Shown here one piece after another: positions 42,611-53,654 of a DNA stretch of 64,000 nt. How positions within the stretch are numbered: the stretch's first letter is position 1; each line of letters opens with the position of its first letter. The translations under genes and the position numbers were made by a program. Under the pieces are notes generated by a model, which was not told where the DNA came from, made no database searches, and worked only from the letters and a program-made list of their open reading frames with translations. The DNA lies in contig CATIUR010000001.1 of assembly GCA_949592205.1 (NCBI GenBank), positions 3,512,001 to 3,576,000 of the forward strand, read 5' to 3'. Source of the stretch: Helichrysum umbraculigerum (lineage: Eukaryota > Streptophyta > Magnoliopsida > Asterales > Asteraceae).

Positions 42611-45600
42611 ATGGATCAACAAAATGTGCAAAATGCACAAAACACTTTGTTCTAGAATCCTCTTTTTCTTCATCCTTCTGAAGGTCCTGGTTCATTACCG
42701 ATTCAGGAAAAGTTAATTGGAGCGCAGAACTATAGGTCCTGGCGTAGGGCTGTTGAAATTGGATTGTCAACCAAACGAAAGCTAGGGTTTATACGTGGAA
42801 CTGTTCGTAAACCAGTGGATGATCGGATGATGCTTAAGCAGTGGGAGACCTGCAACAACATGGTGATCAGTTGGTTAATGAACTCTGTAAGTGAATCGAT
42901 TGCTAAATCTATAATGTTCATAGGAACTGCTTTTGAGATTTGGATGCAATTAGAACAACGATTTGCTTTGAGTAATGGTTCTAGGAAATATAAGCTCCAT
43001 AAGGATACATATGCTATTGAACAACAAGGTACCTCTGTAAGTGACTATTACACTAGGATGAAAATAGTGTGGGAAGAAATTGATTCTATGAGTGAATTGC
43101 CACATATTACTGTTATAACACCTGAAATTACATTGTTCTTGAATGCCTTGAATAAACAAAAGGAAGAACAAAGGTTATTTCAGTTTCTCAATGGTTTGGA
43201 TGAGCAATTTAACACTCAAAGAAGTCAGCTGTTGTTGAATAATCCTTTACCAAGTGTTGAAAGTGCTTGCTCCGTGCTTCAACAAGAAGAGTCACAGAGA
43301 GCTGTTTTGCATAGTTTCACACCTAATGTTGATTCAACAGCCTTATACAGTCAAAAGAAAGAAGAGAATTGTGTACATTGTGGTCATAGATGGCATCCAC
43401 CAGATAAGTGTTGGGAAAAAATTGGATATCCTCCATGGCACTGGAAATCCAAACAACATTCACAACAAAAGCTAGTCAAAGACACAAGGAAATCTGGAAA
43501 TGGTATTCATAAAAAGACTGTGGCTAATGTGGAGGGAAGTCATGTTGTACTTACCAAGGAGCAATTTGAACAGATTATGAAGTTCCTGCCTACTGCAGAG
43601 GCTGGAACAGATGATGAGCTTGATCATGAATGCATAGCAGGTACTGCTTGTTATTCTTGTAGCTCTTCATCTTTACATGCCTGGATTATAGATACAGGGG
43701 CTACAGATCATATGTCACCAGTCTTTAACAATCTTATTAATCCAATTTCCTTGCAATTTAAACCACAATTGAGCTTACCAAATGGACAAACAAGTGTGGT
43801 ATCTCATATTGGAAATCTTAAACTGAAAAATGAATTGTTTCTAAAAGATGTACTACATGTTCCATCTTTTAAATTCAGCTTTTTATCTGTTCCAAAGCTC
43901 ACTGAAGATAGTAATTGCTATGCTACTTTCTTTCCAAAATTTTGTGTTGTCCAGGACTTGGGCTCAAAGAAGGTTCTGGGAATGGGTAAAAGAAGAAGTG
44001 GCCTCTATTATCTTGTCAACTCACCTGTTGCTGATGTTGAAGCTGAGTTGAAGCAACTGTTGTCTACTGTTTTCAATAAGTCTGTAAGCAAGACATGTAT
44101 CTCTAATAATGTAGTTAAGCACTCTTATAGTTTGTGGCATCATAGGCTTGGACATGTTTCAGATACTCATCTTAGGCATATATCTTCTGTATGTAAGAAC
44201 TTGTATAGAAATGGTAGTGATACTTGTATGTCATGCCCTATGGCAAAGTTTACTAAACTACCATATTCTTTGAGTCCTTCTCATGCCTTTGATTTGATAC
44301 ATATTGATACCTGGGGTCCCTATAAAGTGCCTACATATGATAAGTACAGATACTTTTTGACAATAGTTGATGATTTTAGCCGAGCTACTTGGACTTACCT
44401 TATGGTACACAAATCAGATGCTTCTTCTATACTGAAATCCTTTGTCAAATTTGTATTCAATCAATTTGACTGCAAAGTTAGGGTTGTTAGATCAGATAAT
44501 GCTTTGGAATTCTTAAAAGGAGAATGTGGTACATTCTTTGCAGAAAAAGGTATTGAACATCAAACCTCCTGTAGTGATAGACCACAACAGAATGGTAGGG
44601 TAGAAAGGAAGCATAGGCACTTGTTACAAGTTGCTAGAGCACTAAGATTCCATGCAAATCTTCCATTGAAATTCTGGGGAGATTGTGTCAATACTGCAAC
44701 TTATTTGATAAATCGTTTGCCTTCTTCTGTTCTTTCTTATAAAACTCCATATGAAGTACTTTTGAAGCATAGTCCTTCATATGATCATTTGAAAGTGTTT
44801 GGATGTTTTGCAATGGCTGCTAATCCTTCCAGGTCTGTAGATAAATTTTCAGCCAGGGGTATTCCTTGTATGTTTATAGGATACCCAAAACATCAAAAAG
44901 GTTATAAACTGTATGATTTAACAAATCATTCAGTTTTTATATCCAGAGATGTCCATTTTCATGAACAAATATTTCCTTTTTCTACTTCTTATTTGAAAAA
45001 TTTTGCTACCCCTCTACCTGCTCCTTATAATTCTTCATCTCCTATTTCATTTGATGATTCTTTTCTTCCAATTTCTATTCCTCCTTCTGATGATGCACCT
45101 GATATACATGACGATGCACCTGATATACATGATAATGCACCTGATATACATGATCAGCACATTCATTCTACTAATTCTTCTGTTCCTGTTGCTCAACCTT
45201 CTTCTATTCCACCTCTTAGAAAGTCAACAAGGCAAACCAAACCTCCATCTAAACTGCAGGATTTTATCACTCCTACAATTCATCTGCCCAGGGCTAATCA
45301 AGTTTCTACTCATCTTGTTTATCCACAGTTTCAAGCCTTTCTAGTTTCTTTACTAGCTCAATCAGATCCAAAGACTTTCCAACAGGCTATTGTTGATCCT
45401 GGATGGTGTGAGGCAATGAACTCTGAGTTAGCTGCACTTGAGAATAATGAAACTTGGGAAGTAACTGAGTTACCACCAAATAAAAAGCCTATAGGGTGTC
45501 ACTGGATTTATAAAACCAAGTTAAAAGCAGATGGATCAGTGGATAGGAAGAAGGCTAGGCTTGTAGTTGATGGTAACAGACAAAGAAAAGGAGTTGATTA

Positions 45601-47005
45601 TGAAGAAACATTTGCCCCAGTGGCTAAAATGGTTACTGTCAGGGCATTGCTTGCTATTGCTGCCATGAAGGGTTGGTCTACTTGTCAAATGGATGTTTCT
45701 AATGCTTTCCTGCATGGTGACTTATTGGAGGAAGTGTATATGAAGATGCCTTTAGGGTATGCAGGAAAGGGGGAGTCTGTACAACCTCATTTAGGGGCTA
45801 ATTCAACCAACTTGGTATGTAAATTGAAAAAGTCACTTTATGGCCTTAAGCAGGCACCAAGGCAATGGTTTTCCAAATTATCATCTGCTTTGCTCTCATT
45901 TGGGTACACTCAATCTAAAGCAGATTACTCCCTATTTACCAAACAAGACTCATCTCATTTTACTGCTATCTTGGTATATGTAGATGACTTGTTAATCACA
46001 GGGAGTGATGATAATCAAATAGCTCTTCTTAAGTCACAGTTGAGTTCACAATTTCACATGAAAGATTTGGGTTCTTTGAACTATTTTCTGGGCTTGGAAG
46101 TTACTAGAAGTGAACAGGGCATTTTCATATCTCAGAAAAAGTACTGTACAGATTTGTTACAAGAAGCAGGGGTACTAAATTCAAAGCCATATAAACTGCC
46201 TATGGATCAAAATATCAAATTACAAGCAGATGTTGGTTCTGCTCTTTCTGATCCTGAACCATACAGAAGAATTATAGGCAAGTTGATATATCTAACTATC
46301 ACTAGACCGGATATCTGCTATACTGTTCAAGTACTTAGCCAATTCATGCAAAATCCTACTTCTATTCATATGCAAGCAGCTAAACACTTGCTTAGATATC
46401 TTGTTAATTCTCCTGGTCAAGGGGTGTTGTTAGCTGCTAGTTCTGCTGTTAAGTTGACTGCTTATTGTGACTCTGACTGGGCTAGTTGTCCAATGTCTAG
46501 AAGGTCCACCACTGGTTATTGTATCTTGCTGGGTGATTCACCTGTTTCTTGGAAGTCAAAGAAACAAGGTGTAGTTTCAAGGTCTTCAGCAGAAGCTGAG
46601 TATAGGTCCATGGCACTTACTTGTTGTGAAGTAACATGGCTTCTATCTCTTCTCAAAGATCTTGGTTTAAAAAGTTTAGGACCTGTTGATTTATGCTGTG
46701 ATAATCAAGCAGCAATTTATATTGCTTCAAATCCAGTTTTTCATGCTAGAACTAAGTATATAGAGATTGACTGCCATTATGTTCGTGATCAACTAAAAGC
46801 AGGTGTTGTCAAGCCTAAGTATGTTTCTACTAAATCACAGCTTGCTGATGTATTCACCAAAGTTGTGAATGTTGATCAACATCATACTCTTTTATCCAAG
46901 TTGGGAGTTTCACAAGGTTCTCACTCTCAACTTGAGGGGGAGTATTCAAGTACAGGGGCTAACAAGTCATTTGGTGAAAATAGAAGTCCAGGAACTAAAG
47001 TGTAA
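42611..47005 (+). CDS. Copia gag-pol polyprotein with one early stop codon
   Basis: The natural start is ATG 42611 (MDQQNVQNAQ). Codon 15 is TAG (42653-42655), after which the frame is open to 47005. Order: gag, then a zinc-knuckle-like CVHCGHRWHPPDKC (43371-43412), protease IIDTGATDHM (Asp codon 43691), gag-pre-integrase LWHHRLGHVSD, and integrase with Asp codons at 44306 (HIDTWGP) and 44495 (RSDNA) and Glu at 44603 (RVERKH), giving the D-X35-E spacing. Then come reverse transcriptase (YVDDLLITG, Asp codon 45983) and RNase H (YCDSDWA, SSAEAEYRSMA). Between integrase and reverse transcriptase lies a 21-bp repeat, three times, encoding DDAPDIH (45089-45151). The last 21 codons are encoded by the 3' LTR. 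The early stop would block gag-pol synthesis from this copy unless read through or bypassed. Confidence 0.93.
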
Positions 47006-47146
47006 TTAGTTTGTTGTTCTGTTAGTTAGGTTATATAACAGCAGAAATGATTTGTAAAAGGTCAGTTGCGTGAAATAAAATAAAAGTTAACTGTGTGTGT
47101 CTTGTGTGTGCTAGTGTGTGTATAATCACCATGATCATTCTTCTTA
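46943..47146 (+). repeat. 3' LTR of the copia element
   Basis: 204 bp with two substitutions relative to the 5' LTR. The polyprotein stop codon lies inside it, at 47003-47005. Confidence 0.93.
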
Positions 47147-47411
47147 ATGTACAATTAACAAAAATACTCTACAATTCTTCCATTTAGAAAGTATTTTAAT
47201 CATTTTCTGATGTTTTTGCAAATAATTTGTATACTAAACGGCAAAGTTACCTATTAAAATTAGAAAAAATAAAAAACAATTTTAAAATTTCGGATATCGA
47301 ATATCCGAAATATCCGAAAATTTTAAAATATACAATCCGAATCCGAAAATTCGGATATCCGAAATTTCGGATTTTCGGATTCGGATATTTTTGAACACCC
47401 CTAGTCTCTGT

Positions 47412-48097
47412 TTATGTTTCAAACTTTTAATTGTCTAAGTTTTTATGCTAATAATTGAGTGTGGATGTGTTTTTGTTATTTATTACTCATGTGATTTCAT
47501 CATTGATAACTGAGATATGGATTTTAATTATTATGTTTTGGAATTTTTTTTTTAGTAACCAAAAACGTAGGTTTACCTCTTTCTTGGTGATTGATCGTGT
47601 TTGTACCAAATGAAATCAACAAATTAACGATGAACGAGGTTGTCCTACAGCATATATAAACATGCAACTAAATTTCTAATTTATATTTTAATATCATATA
47701 GTGTTTGTGTTGTGTTAGTGACCAAAATTCTATGATTATGTGAACATGGATGCTACATATACGAAGATATATGATCAAAACAACAACTTGAAAAATAAGT
47801 TATGATTAAAAAAATGAAAATGGATATGGGATCAATGTATAGAAATGTATTAGAATATGATGATCAAAAGATTGAAGATGAAATAATAGTTAGCTTTGAA
47901 AATATATGTATGTCGTTATACTTGCTATTTATAGAAAAAACACATTATATTAACTTTTGTTGTTTATGTGGTGTTTGTAATCGAAATTTTATGATTATTT
48001 AAAAATGGATGCTAAAGATACGAAGATCGATGATCAAAAGAACAACTTTATGTGGATGAATGTATAGAGAAGGATAAAAAAAATTGTATATTTTAAA
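47412..48097. other. AT-rich sequence with a ~255-bp imperfect direct repeat
   Basis: A block beginning near ATTCTATGATTATGTGAACATGG (47727) recurs imperfectly near 47985 (TTTTATGATTATTTAAAAATGG), both followed by GGATGCTA...GATACGAAGAT and GATCAAAA.AACAAC. No gene is recognised. Confidence 0.55.
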
Positions 48098-48098
48098 C

Positions 48099-48124
48099 CC
48101 GCCGCAACACGCGGGCTAACAAAT
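48099..48124. other. Helitron-like terminal hairpin
   Basis: AACCCGCCGCAACACGCGGG forms a short GC stem in AT-rich DNA, as at Helitron 3' ends, but no CTRR is found at the expected distance on either strand. A degraded end is possible. Confidence 0.25.
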
Positions 48125-48488
48125 CTCGTTTATATATTATTATGATTATGATTTGTATAACTCTCATATTTACGTAATGATGATTACTACAGTATATTAG
48201 ATATAATAATTTGAGCTTAAATGTTATCAAGTGAAAATATTAACAATGAAGTGTTAGAACAATGTATTACTCTTTATTGTCACAATATGATGAGTATCAA
48301 TTATACGATTGATTCCTTGATCAACTTCAAAGCTATTTTTGCCTTGCAAACATTTTGATCATAAAAAGTCAAAATGGCAAGAGTTTGACAATCCAATATG
48401 CTTGCTCAAAAAAAAAAAAAAAAAAAAGGGTTCACTCATCAACCCAAGTCACATATATATATGGAGTATTAATGTTTCACCAACCATC

Positions 48489-48905
48489 ACTTGGCACTTT
48501 GTGATATATAACTTGCAGCAGACCTCAAAATTGCACTCAAAGTTATATATCATTTTGGCGGAGTTGTATTGAGCCGATGACCTCAAAATTGCGCAAATTC
48601 GGATCTTAACCAATTTCAAAGTCCAAGTTGCTGCTCCATGAATTTAGGTGTTTGATTCTCTGACGCAGCTGCTGTTAACAACCATCAGATAGATTGTAAG
48701 CATCCAAGTATAGAAATATCCATAATACATGATATAAATAAACTTCTATCAGATAAACATAATTAAGTTTTTACTTTGATTACTAATTACCACTTGGCCC
48801 TTTGTGATATATAACTTGCAGCAGACATAATATTCATACCAATTTCCACTAAAAGTTATATACCATTTTGCCGCATTTGTATAGAGCCACTGACCTTAAA
48901 ATTGC
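48489..48905. repeat. Pair of diverged direct repeats (~110 bp)
   Basis: CACTTGG(C)ACTTTGTGATATAT and ACTTGCAGCAGAC recur at 48489 and 48790, each ending near GACC(T)(C)AAAATTGC. The first copy is preceded by a 22-base poly-A tract (48410-48428 area). Confidence 0.7.
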
Positions 48906-49022
48906 TTAAACATGAAATACACATATCTATATATTTAAGGTTCAACAAAGGGCCATTAATGGGTGGCATCATCAATAGAAAGTTCAAATGATCTTGTAAA
49001 GTTTTTAGGCTTTATCCTAGTG

Positions 49023-49299
49023 CTATTAGCATGTTTGGATTGCTTAATATGTTTCTGCAGGTGGTTCCTATTGTATATGCACTGATACGAACTTAAACAT
49101 ATCAACAAACTAAACATTGCATCAGGTTAATATCATGTAATAATCGAGAAACACATTTCTGATTACTTGAAAGGTTTCATATAAATCAAGTCTTGAGCAG
49201 TAAATTCATTTGATTAGATATCTCAATCATAAAAATTTAAGTGCTAAAAATTATATGGAACCTGCAGAAACATATTAAGCAATCCAAACATGCTAATAG
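49023..49299. repeat. 40-bp perfect inverted repeat with a ~197-bp loop
   Basis: 49023-49062 (CTATTAGCATGTTTGGATTG...CAGGT) is exactly reverse-complemented at 49260-49299. Homology continues imperfectly inward. The transcript would fold into a stable hairpin. It may be a small MITE. No target duplication was identified. Confidence 0.85.
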
Positions 49300-49368
49300 T
49301 GTCATCACACACTTATTGTAAAATTATTTATTCATATAAATTTAAGTGCTAAAAATAAGAAATCATAC

Positions 49369-49638
49369 CCGGTCAACCCACTAATGAGAAGTGTCATCAA
49401 ATAATTGAAATAAAGGATCATGAATTAAGTCGGTTTTTAACGAATCATAAACTTGCAGGAATTTCTCCTTGAGATCGCAGCTGCTAGTTGTTGTAGAGAG
49501 TGAAGAATAGTTAACATGAGAAGATCTGTTTGGTACCTGCAGTATCACACACTTCCTGCTACCTGCAGTCCCAACAAATGGGTGCAACTTATGATCCCAT
49601 TTGGATAAAAAACTACCTGTAATGAGCACCCTGTTCAA
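49369..49638 (-). pseudogene. First exon of a plastid farnesyl/chrysanthemyl diphosphate synthase-like gene, with a stop codon
   Basis: The minus strand starts MNRVLITGSFLSKWDHKLHP, a Ser/Arg-rich leader resembling a plastid transit peptide. It then reads SSCDLKEKFLQVYDSLK and TDLIHDPLFQLFDDTSH. This matches the N-terminus of plant farnesyl diphosphate synthases (pattern DLK..F..VY..LK..LI.DP.F..DDSRQWVERM). The SKW...HPFV leader recalls the chrysanthemyl diphosphate synthases of Tanacetum and Artemisia, plastid enzymes making irregular monoterpenes such as the pyrethrin acid moiety. Where the family has Gln before Trp-Val-(Glu/Asp)-Arg, this copy has TAG (49381-49383), followed by WVDR and a splice donor GTATG at 49368. 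The catalytic DDxxD exons are absent within the window. It is a dead exon-1 fragment. Whether the source was a farnesyl or chrysanthemyl type enzyme is uncertain. Confidence 0.72.
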
Positions 49639-49911
49639 GAAATTGATTAATTAATTTATAGTATAGGAAATCAACAAACGACCTGCATGTTTTGTAACAA
49701 TGGATGATAGTACCTACCTATTAGAGAATGCCATTTGGCAGATCTATAATCGTACAATCTGTTAATTACGAACATTTTAACTGCTAAGATTGGTGTTATC
49801 ATTGCCCTGGCATAACATAACTTGCATCAAAACTGAACTTAACACAAAATGAGGGCAACTATAAAACACTATGCCAGGGGGAAGAAATAAGAATGCCTAG
49901 TAAAAGAGATA

Positions 49912-49990
49912 TCTATCTTATATACAAAAGGACAATGATGATGACATCATTGTCGCTGATTTGTCACACTCTCGGGCTATAGCCTTGATG
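49912..49990 (+). other. Helitron-like 5' end (plus strand)
   Basis: TCTATCTTATATACAAAAGG, preceded by A, starts a segment with GATGACATCATTG and CTGATTTGTCACAC, resembling the 5' ends at 40225 and 55105. Its 3' partner is not certain. The hairpin-CTAG at 56461-56464 on the same strand is one candidate. Confidence 0.35.
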
Positions 49991-50370
49991 ACGTGTCTCC
50001 CTCTTATGAATTTGCTGATGTCATAATTTATAAGATAGATTAGTTAAAAATAAATAAATAAAGGCTGTTAATTAGATACTTAATTTAATTTTTGCCATGT
50101 GTTTGCTACTTCCCAAAAAACTTATGCATAAGCAATTAAATCTTTTTCTGTCATTGGGCTTTTGGTGCACGCCTGGAATTTGAATGGGCCTCGATTACTG
50201 ATTGTAAAAGTGATTTCTGTCTAAGGGTAACCATCCGAATTCCAAATCGACCAAACCCTACCTTCAAACACATCTGCTTGCTCTCTCAAACAATGGAGGA
50301 AAGGTACATAATCAATCGTGTTTTCAATTTTTCATCTACCAGGTTACTCCATTTTTATTCTTCTTCACAT

Positions 50371-50690
50371 CATTCTTCAGTTTCACCATCCGCTTTCTTA
50401 TCCGATGACACCAACAAAATGGCCTCCAAAAAACGCACCAAAGCCGCCACACAACATCAACATGAAGAATCAGTATGTATCTATAAATACACTTATTCAA
50501 TTCAATTGATGATTATTATACATATATGTATATGTAATTATAATTATAGTAATATTTTTGAATTGTACTGAAGGTTATTTCTGTGGGAATGAGTTCGAAG
50601 ATATTAAAGGAAGTATTAATTCAACAAAAGGAGATTCAAGCATTCACAGATGAACATGAAACTGTTGAAATCCGATGGCAACTTTACCAT
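50371..50690 (+). pseudogene. Bystin (BYSL/Enp1) N-terminal fragment
   Basis: The first block (to 50472) reads SAFLSDDTNKMASKKRTKAA then TQHQHEES and ends at a GTATGT donor. After a 101-bp intron with acceptor TACTGAAG, the second block (50574 on) reads VISVGMSSKILKEVLIQQKEI and then loses similarity and stops near 50690. This matches the N-terminus of plant bystin, a conserved factor of 40S ribosomal subunit maturation in the nucleolus (pattern SDD..ASKKR.K..QHQ.EE..I..GMS.KI.K..L.QQKE). The large conserved C-terminal bystin domain is absent. Two exons with preserved splice sites, cut off abruptly next to Helitron-like ends, suggest capture of a genomic fragment. Confidence 0.55.
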
Positions 50691-50699
50691 TGAGGATAA

Positions 50700-52480
50700 T
50701 AAGGTTGCAATTCTAAAATGAAGACCATGTTTCAGAACAAACTGCTATATGATATACAGATACAACCCCCTTGGTCACTGAAATGGTGTCTCCTCCAAGT
50801 GGAGTAACTGGATTTTGTAGAGGAAAAATTAAAAGTTACTAATTACTAACACATATCATACAAGAAAATTATGAGTCTAACCTAAATCGTTCAACTTCAA
50901 GTCAATTATAATACTCAATTTTGCAAAACACATGCTTGCTTATCAAGGGCAACATAATAGCAAACATCAATTAACTAACATTGAACAATACAAAAAAGGA
51001 AAAGATACATTAATCTTGCCTGCTCGACATAAAAAATGTTGGTTGTAACTCACATAGTAATTTGACAAAAGTTTGTTAGCTTTATCAAAATTTAGCCTTG
51101 TATACACATTAGACTATATATAATAGAATGCAACAACTATTAAGTTTTGCAAAAATTGACCCAAAACATGCAGTCTTTTTCAACCAGACAACATCCATTG
51201 TGACATGTATTAAAAAGTGACATGCTTCAGCTTCCCATCCATCGTCACCACCCGCTGCACCTGCAACAACACGAATGATTAGCACTTAAAAATGTTGGAA
51301 TTTAAGGTTTGTTCATAACGACTTTCTATAGTTTTATTAGAATGTCAATACATGATAAAGGTAGATGAGAATGAAAGGATGGTTAAGCACCTCATGAAAC
51401 TCGCCCATTTATCCATTCATAAGTAATGTCAACCCATTTACTTATGAATGACTAAATGGGTAGGATGTGATTTGTGCTTTATCTCAAAGCATTCAAATTT
51501 ATAATATTTTGTTAGAAGTGGAACATGTTTAATTTGTAAAAGTCAATTATTATTGCATACATGCCAAGCTACACAATCAGTCTAATCATTTTGACCAGAT
51601 ACGCAATATTTGACCCGACACTTCTAAACTTAAAGGTAGAGATTACCGGTTGATGCTAGAAAGGGACTATACACTATTATCAACTCTGATTGTAATAAAT
51701 TCATGTAAATAGAGGCAATAATAGTATTACTAATTTCACTTAAGGTTAACATCAGCATCGTTGGGATCAAATCAAACTAAAATGTGCAATTTTCCCAATG
51801 ACTCATGGTCCCGTAATCAACAAAATACACATAATAAGGTGTATAGTGAGAAAAAAACTACCAGTTTGAATTCTTTAAGCTCAACTCTAGCATCTTAATT
51901 GCACTCCTGTTAAACAAAGAAAAACTTTAAACGCCAATGACAACTTGACCACCAACGTATAAACGAACTCCAATTTTTTAAGCGCTCACAAGAAATGATA
52001 CATCCTGTTCTAGCTTCAGCCAACACATCCTTCCCTTAATACTTGAAATTAATTAGAATGAGCACGTCATTGTATATCATTCACTGCTCAAATTAGCTAT
52101 TACTCCAACTATCACTGAACCATGTAGGTTCTATTTTAAATTTATAGCTCAAAATTTAATTTCTTCAAATCCAACACACTTTGTAAAAAGTATAAAAGAC
52201 TGTACAATAAAGTTTTATACACATATCACACTTTCTTGAATAATTGGTGAAACCACAAATTCCTGAATAATTGGTGAAACCACAAACGAACGGTCTTATT
52301 TTTACTCCAAAGCAGAAGTATGCATATTTTCAAGTAATTAAATGTAAATTGCTTAAATGGGAAAATTATATCCCATATTTGACTATTGATGTAATGTAAT
52401 AATTTTTTGTTCAATAAGTTTCACAAAACTGCTTACTTTTTTAACTGATCGTATGTGCATAGCGAGTGTTTTCATATTCT
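50700..52480. other. Mostly unassigned, with small exon-like scraps
   Basis: AT-rich. On the minus strand a short exon-like block at about 51222-51275 reads VQRVVTMDGKLKHVTF and then stops, preceded by acceptor TTGTTGCAG. It may belong with the block at 53090-53235. No other feature is supported. Confidence 0.35.
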
Positions 52481-52915
52481 AACCAATCAAGTTAGTAAAA
52501 TCCAAAAGTTTCATTAAAGTGAAATTGGGTCATACAAGCGAAACAATAGAGGGTAATATGCTCCGAGCACTTATAAACGGAAAGAAAACGGTAAGTTTAA
52601 AAGTGACAATGCCAAACCATTATGTATAAGCAGATTAGGTTTGGTTAAACATTACCTCTAACCAATCAAGTTGGAAAAATCCAAAAGTTTCATTAAAGTG
52701 AAATTGGGTCATACAAGCGAAGCAGGTCGTACAGGGCCATATGCTCCGAGCACCTATAACCGAAAAGAAAATGGTAAGTTTAAAAGTCACAATGCCTAAC
52801 CATTATGTATAAGTAGATTAGGTTTGGTTAATCATTACCTCTAACCAATCAAGTTGGTAAAATCCAAAAGTTTTGGTAAAGTGAAATTTGGGCATACAAG
52901 TGAAACAGGTAGTAC
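52481..52915. repeat. ~181-bp tandem repeat, 2.4 copies
   Basis: AACCAATCAAGTT(A/G)G starts at 52481, 52660 and 52843 (periods 179 and 183). Each copy continues with AAAATCCAAAAGTTT. The units differ by several percent. Confidence 0.88.
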
Positions 52916-53089
52916 AGGTCACGAGTGAACCCCAAGTGCGTAATGTATATATTGGACGTATGCTATAATCAAAGAGAATGCGTATTGGACGTAAGCTTTG
53001 AACAGGTCGTATAGAAAAATATGAAAGCTTTAATCAGAAAGAATGCATATTGGACGTAAGCTTAACTAAATTTGACTGACCGTCTTTTT

Positions 53090-53235
53090 TCAGTTGTGCA
53101 CCAGCATCGTAGCTTGTTTTCTATATGGAATAGGATGAAACATAGCATCGGCGATTGGGTCAGATACAGGGTCAATTGGACCCTCATCTTCTGATTCAGG
53201 AAGGATGGCATTAAACATAGCTGCATATAATCTAG
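53090..53235 (-). pseudogene. Exon-like fragment, unknown acidic protein
   Basis: The minus strand reads LYAAMFNAILPESEDEGPID then PVSDPIADAMFHPIPYRKQA and stops after MLVHN, 46 codons of protein-like sequence. I do not recognise the family. It lies on the same strand as, and downstream of, the Helitron 5' end at 55105, so it may be a captured exon. Confidence 0.35.
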
Positions 53236-53654
53236 ATATGCATTGCTCTATATTCTATATAGTAAAGAGTGTTAAATAACGTTTACAACAAATCTTTACG
53301 GATATACAATTTTCAAAAAGAGGTTAGATAACTATATATTTGTATAAGTATGTGCCAAAGAGAAAACTAAAAAGATGACAATTCGAGTAATTTACTTACA
53401 AATGGGTTGATATGTGCTATACTTTATGTTTAACCGGCCAAATATATAGTTGGAATAAAAAACATCAGCTTCTAAGAACATACAATACGAATCCAAATCT
53501 CAATTCCAAAATGAAAAACATTCATTCAATCACATAGTGGGTAGATGTACAAAAATATAGACAAATATAGAAACTGATAAAATTATGGAAAATGTTCCCA
53601 AGGGTTACCTATCAATTGATGGCTAAAGCAAATCAGAGACCAAAGGTTTCTTTA

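Larger units (their letters stand above)
42282..47146 (+). mobile_element. Ty1/copia retrotransposon, nearly intact
   Basis: The 4865-bp element has 204-bp LTRs (42282-42485 and 46943-47146) and target duplication ATGTA. The primer site TGGTATCAGAGC (42486-42497) directly follows the 5' LTR. The polypurine tract CTTGAGGGGGAG (46931-46942) abuts the 3' LTR. LTR ends are TATTC...CTTA instead of the usual TG...CA. Two substitutions separate the LTRs (GGGACT/GGAACT and AACGAT/AATGAT). The size and short LTRs suggest an Ale-type lineage, which I cannot confirm. It is inserted into the hAT MITE. Confidence 0.95.
42053..47403. mobile_element. hAT-type MITE split by a copia element
   Basis: Perfect inverted ends TAGGGGTGTTCAAAA (42053) and TTTTGAACACCCCTA (ending 47403) lie within the 8-bp duplication GTCTCTGT. 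Subterminal regions consist of repeated TTCGGATATCCGAA-type palindromes on both sides. Without the copia insertion the MITE is about 480 bp and non-coding. Confidence 0.92.
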
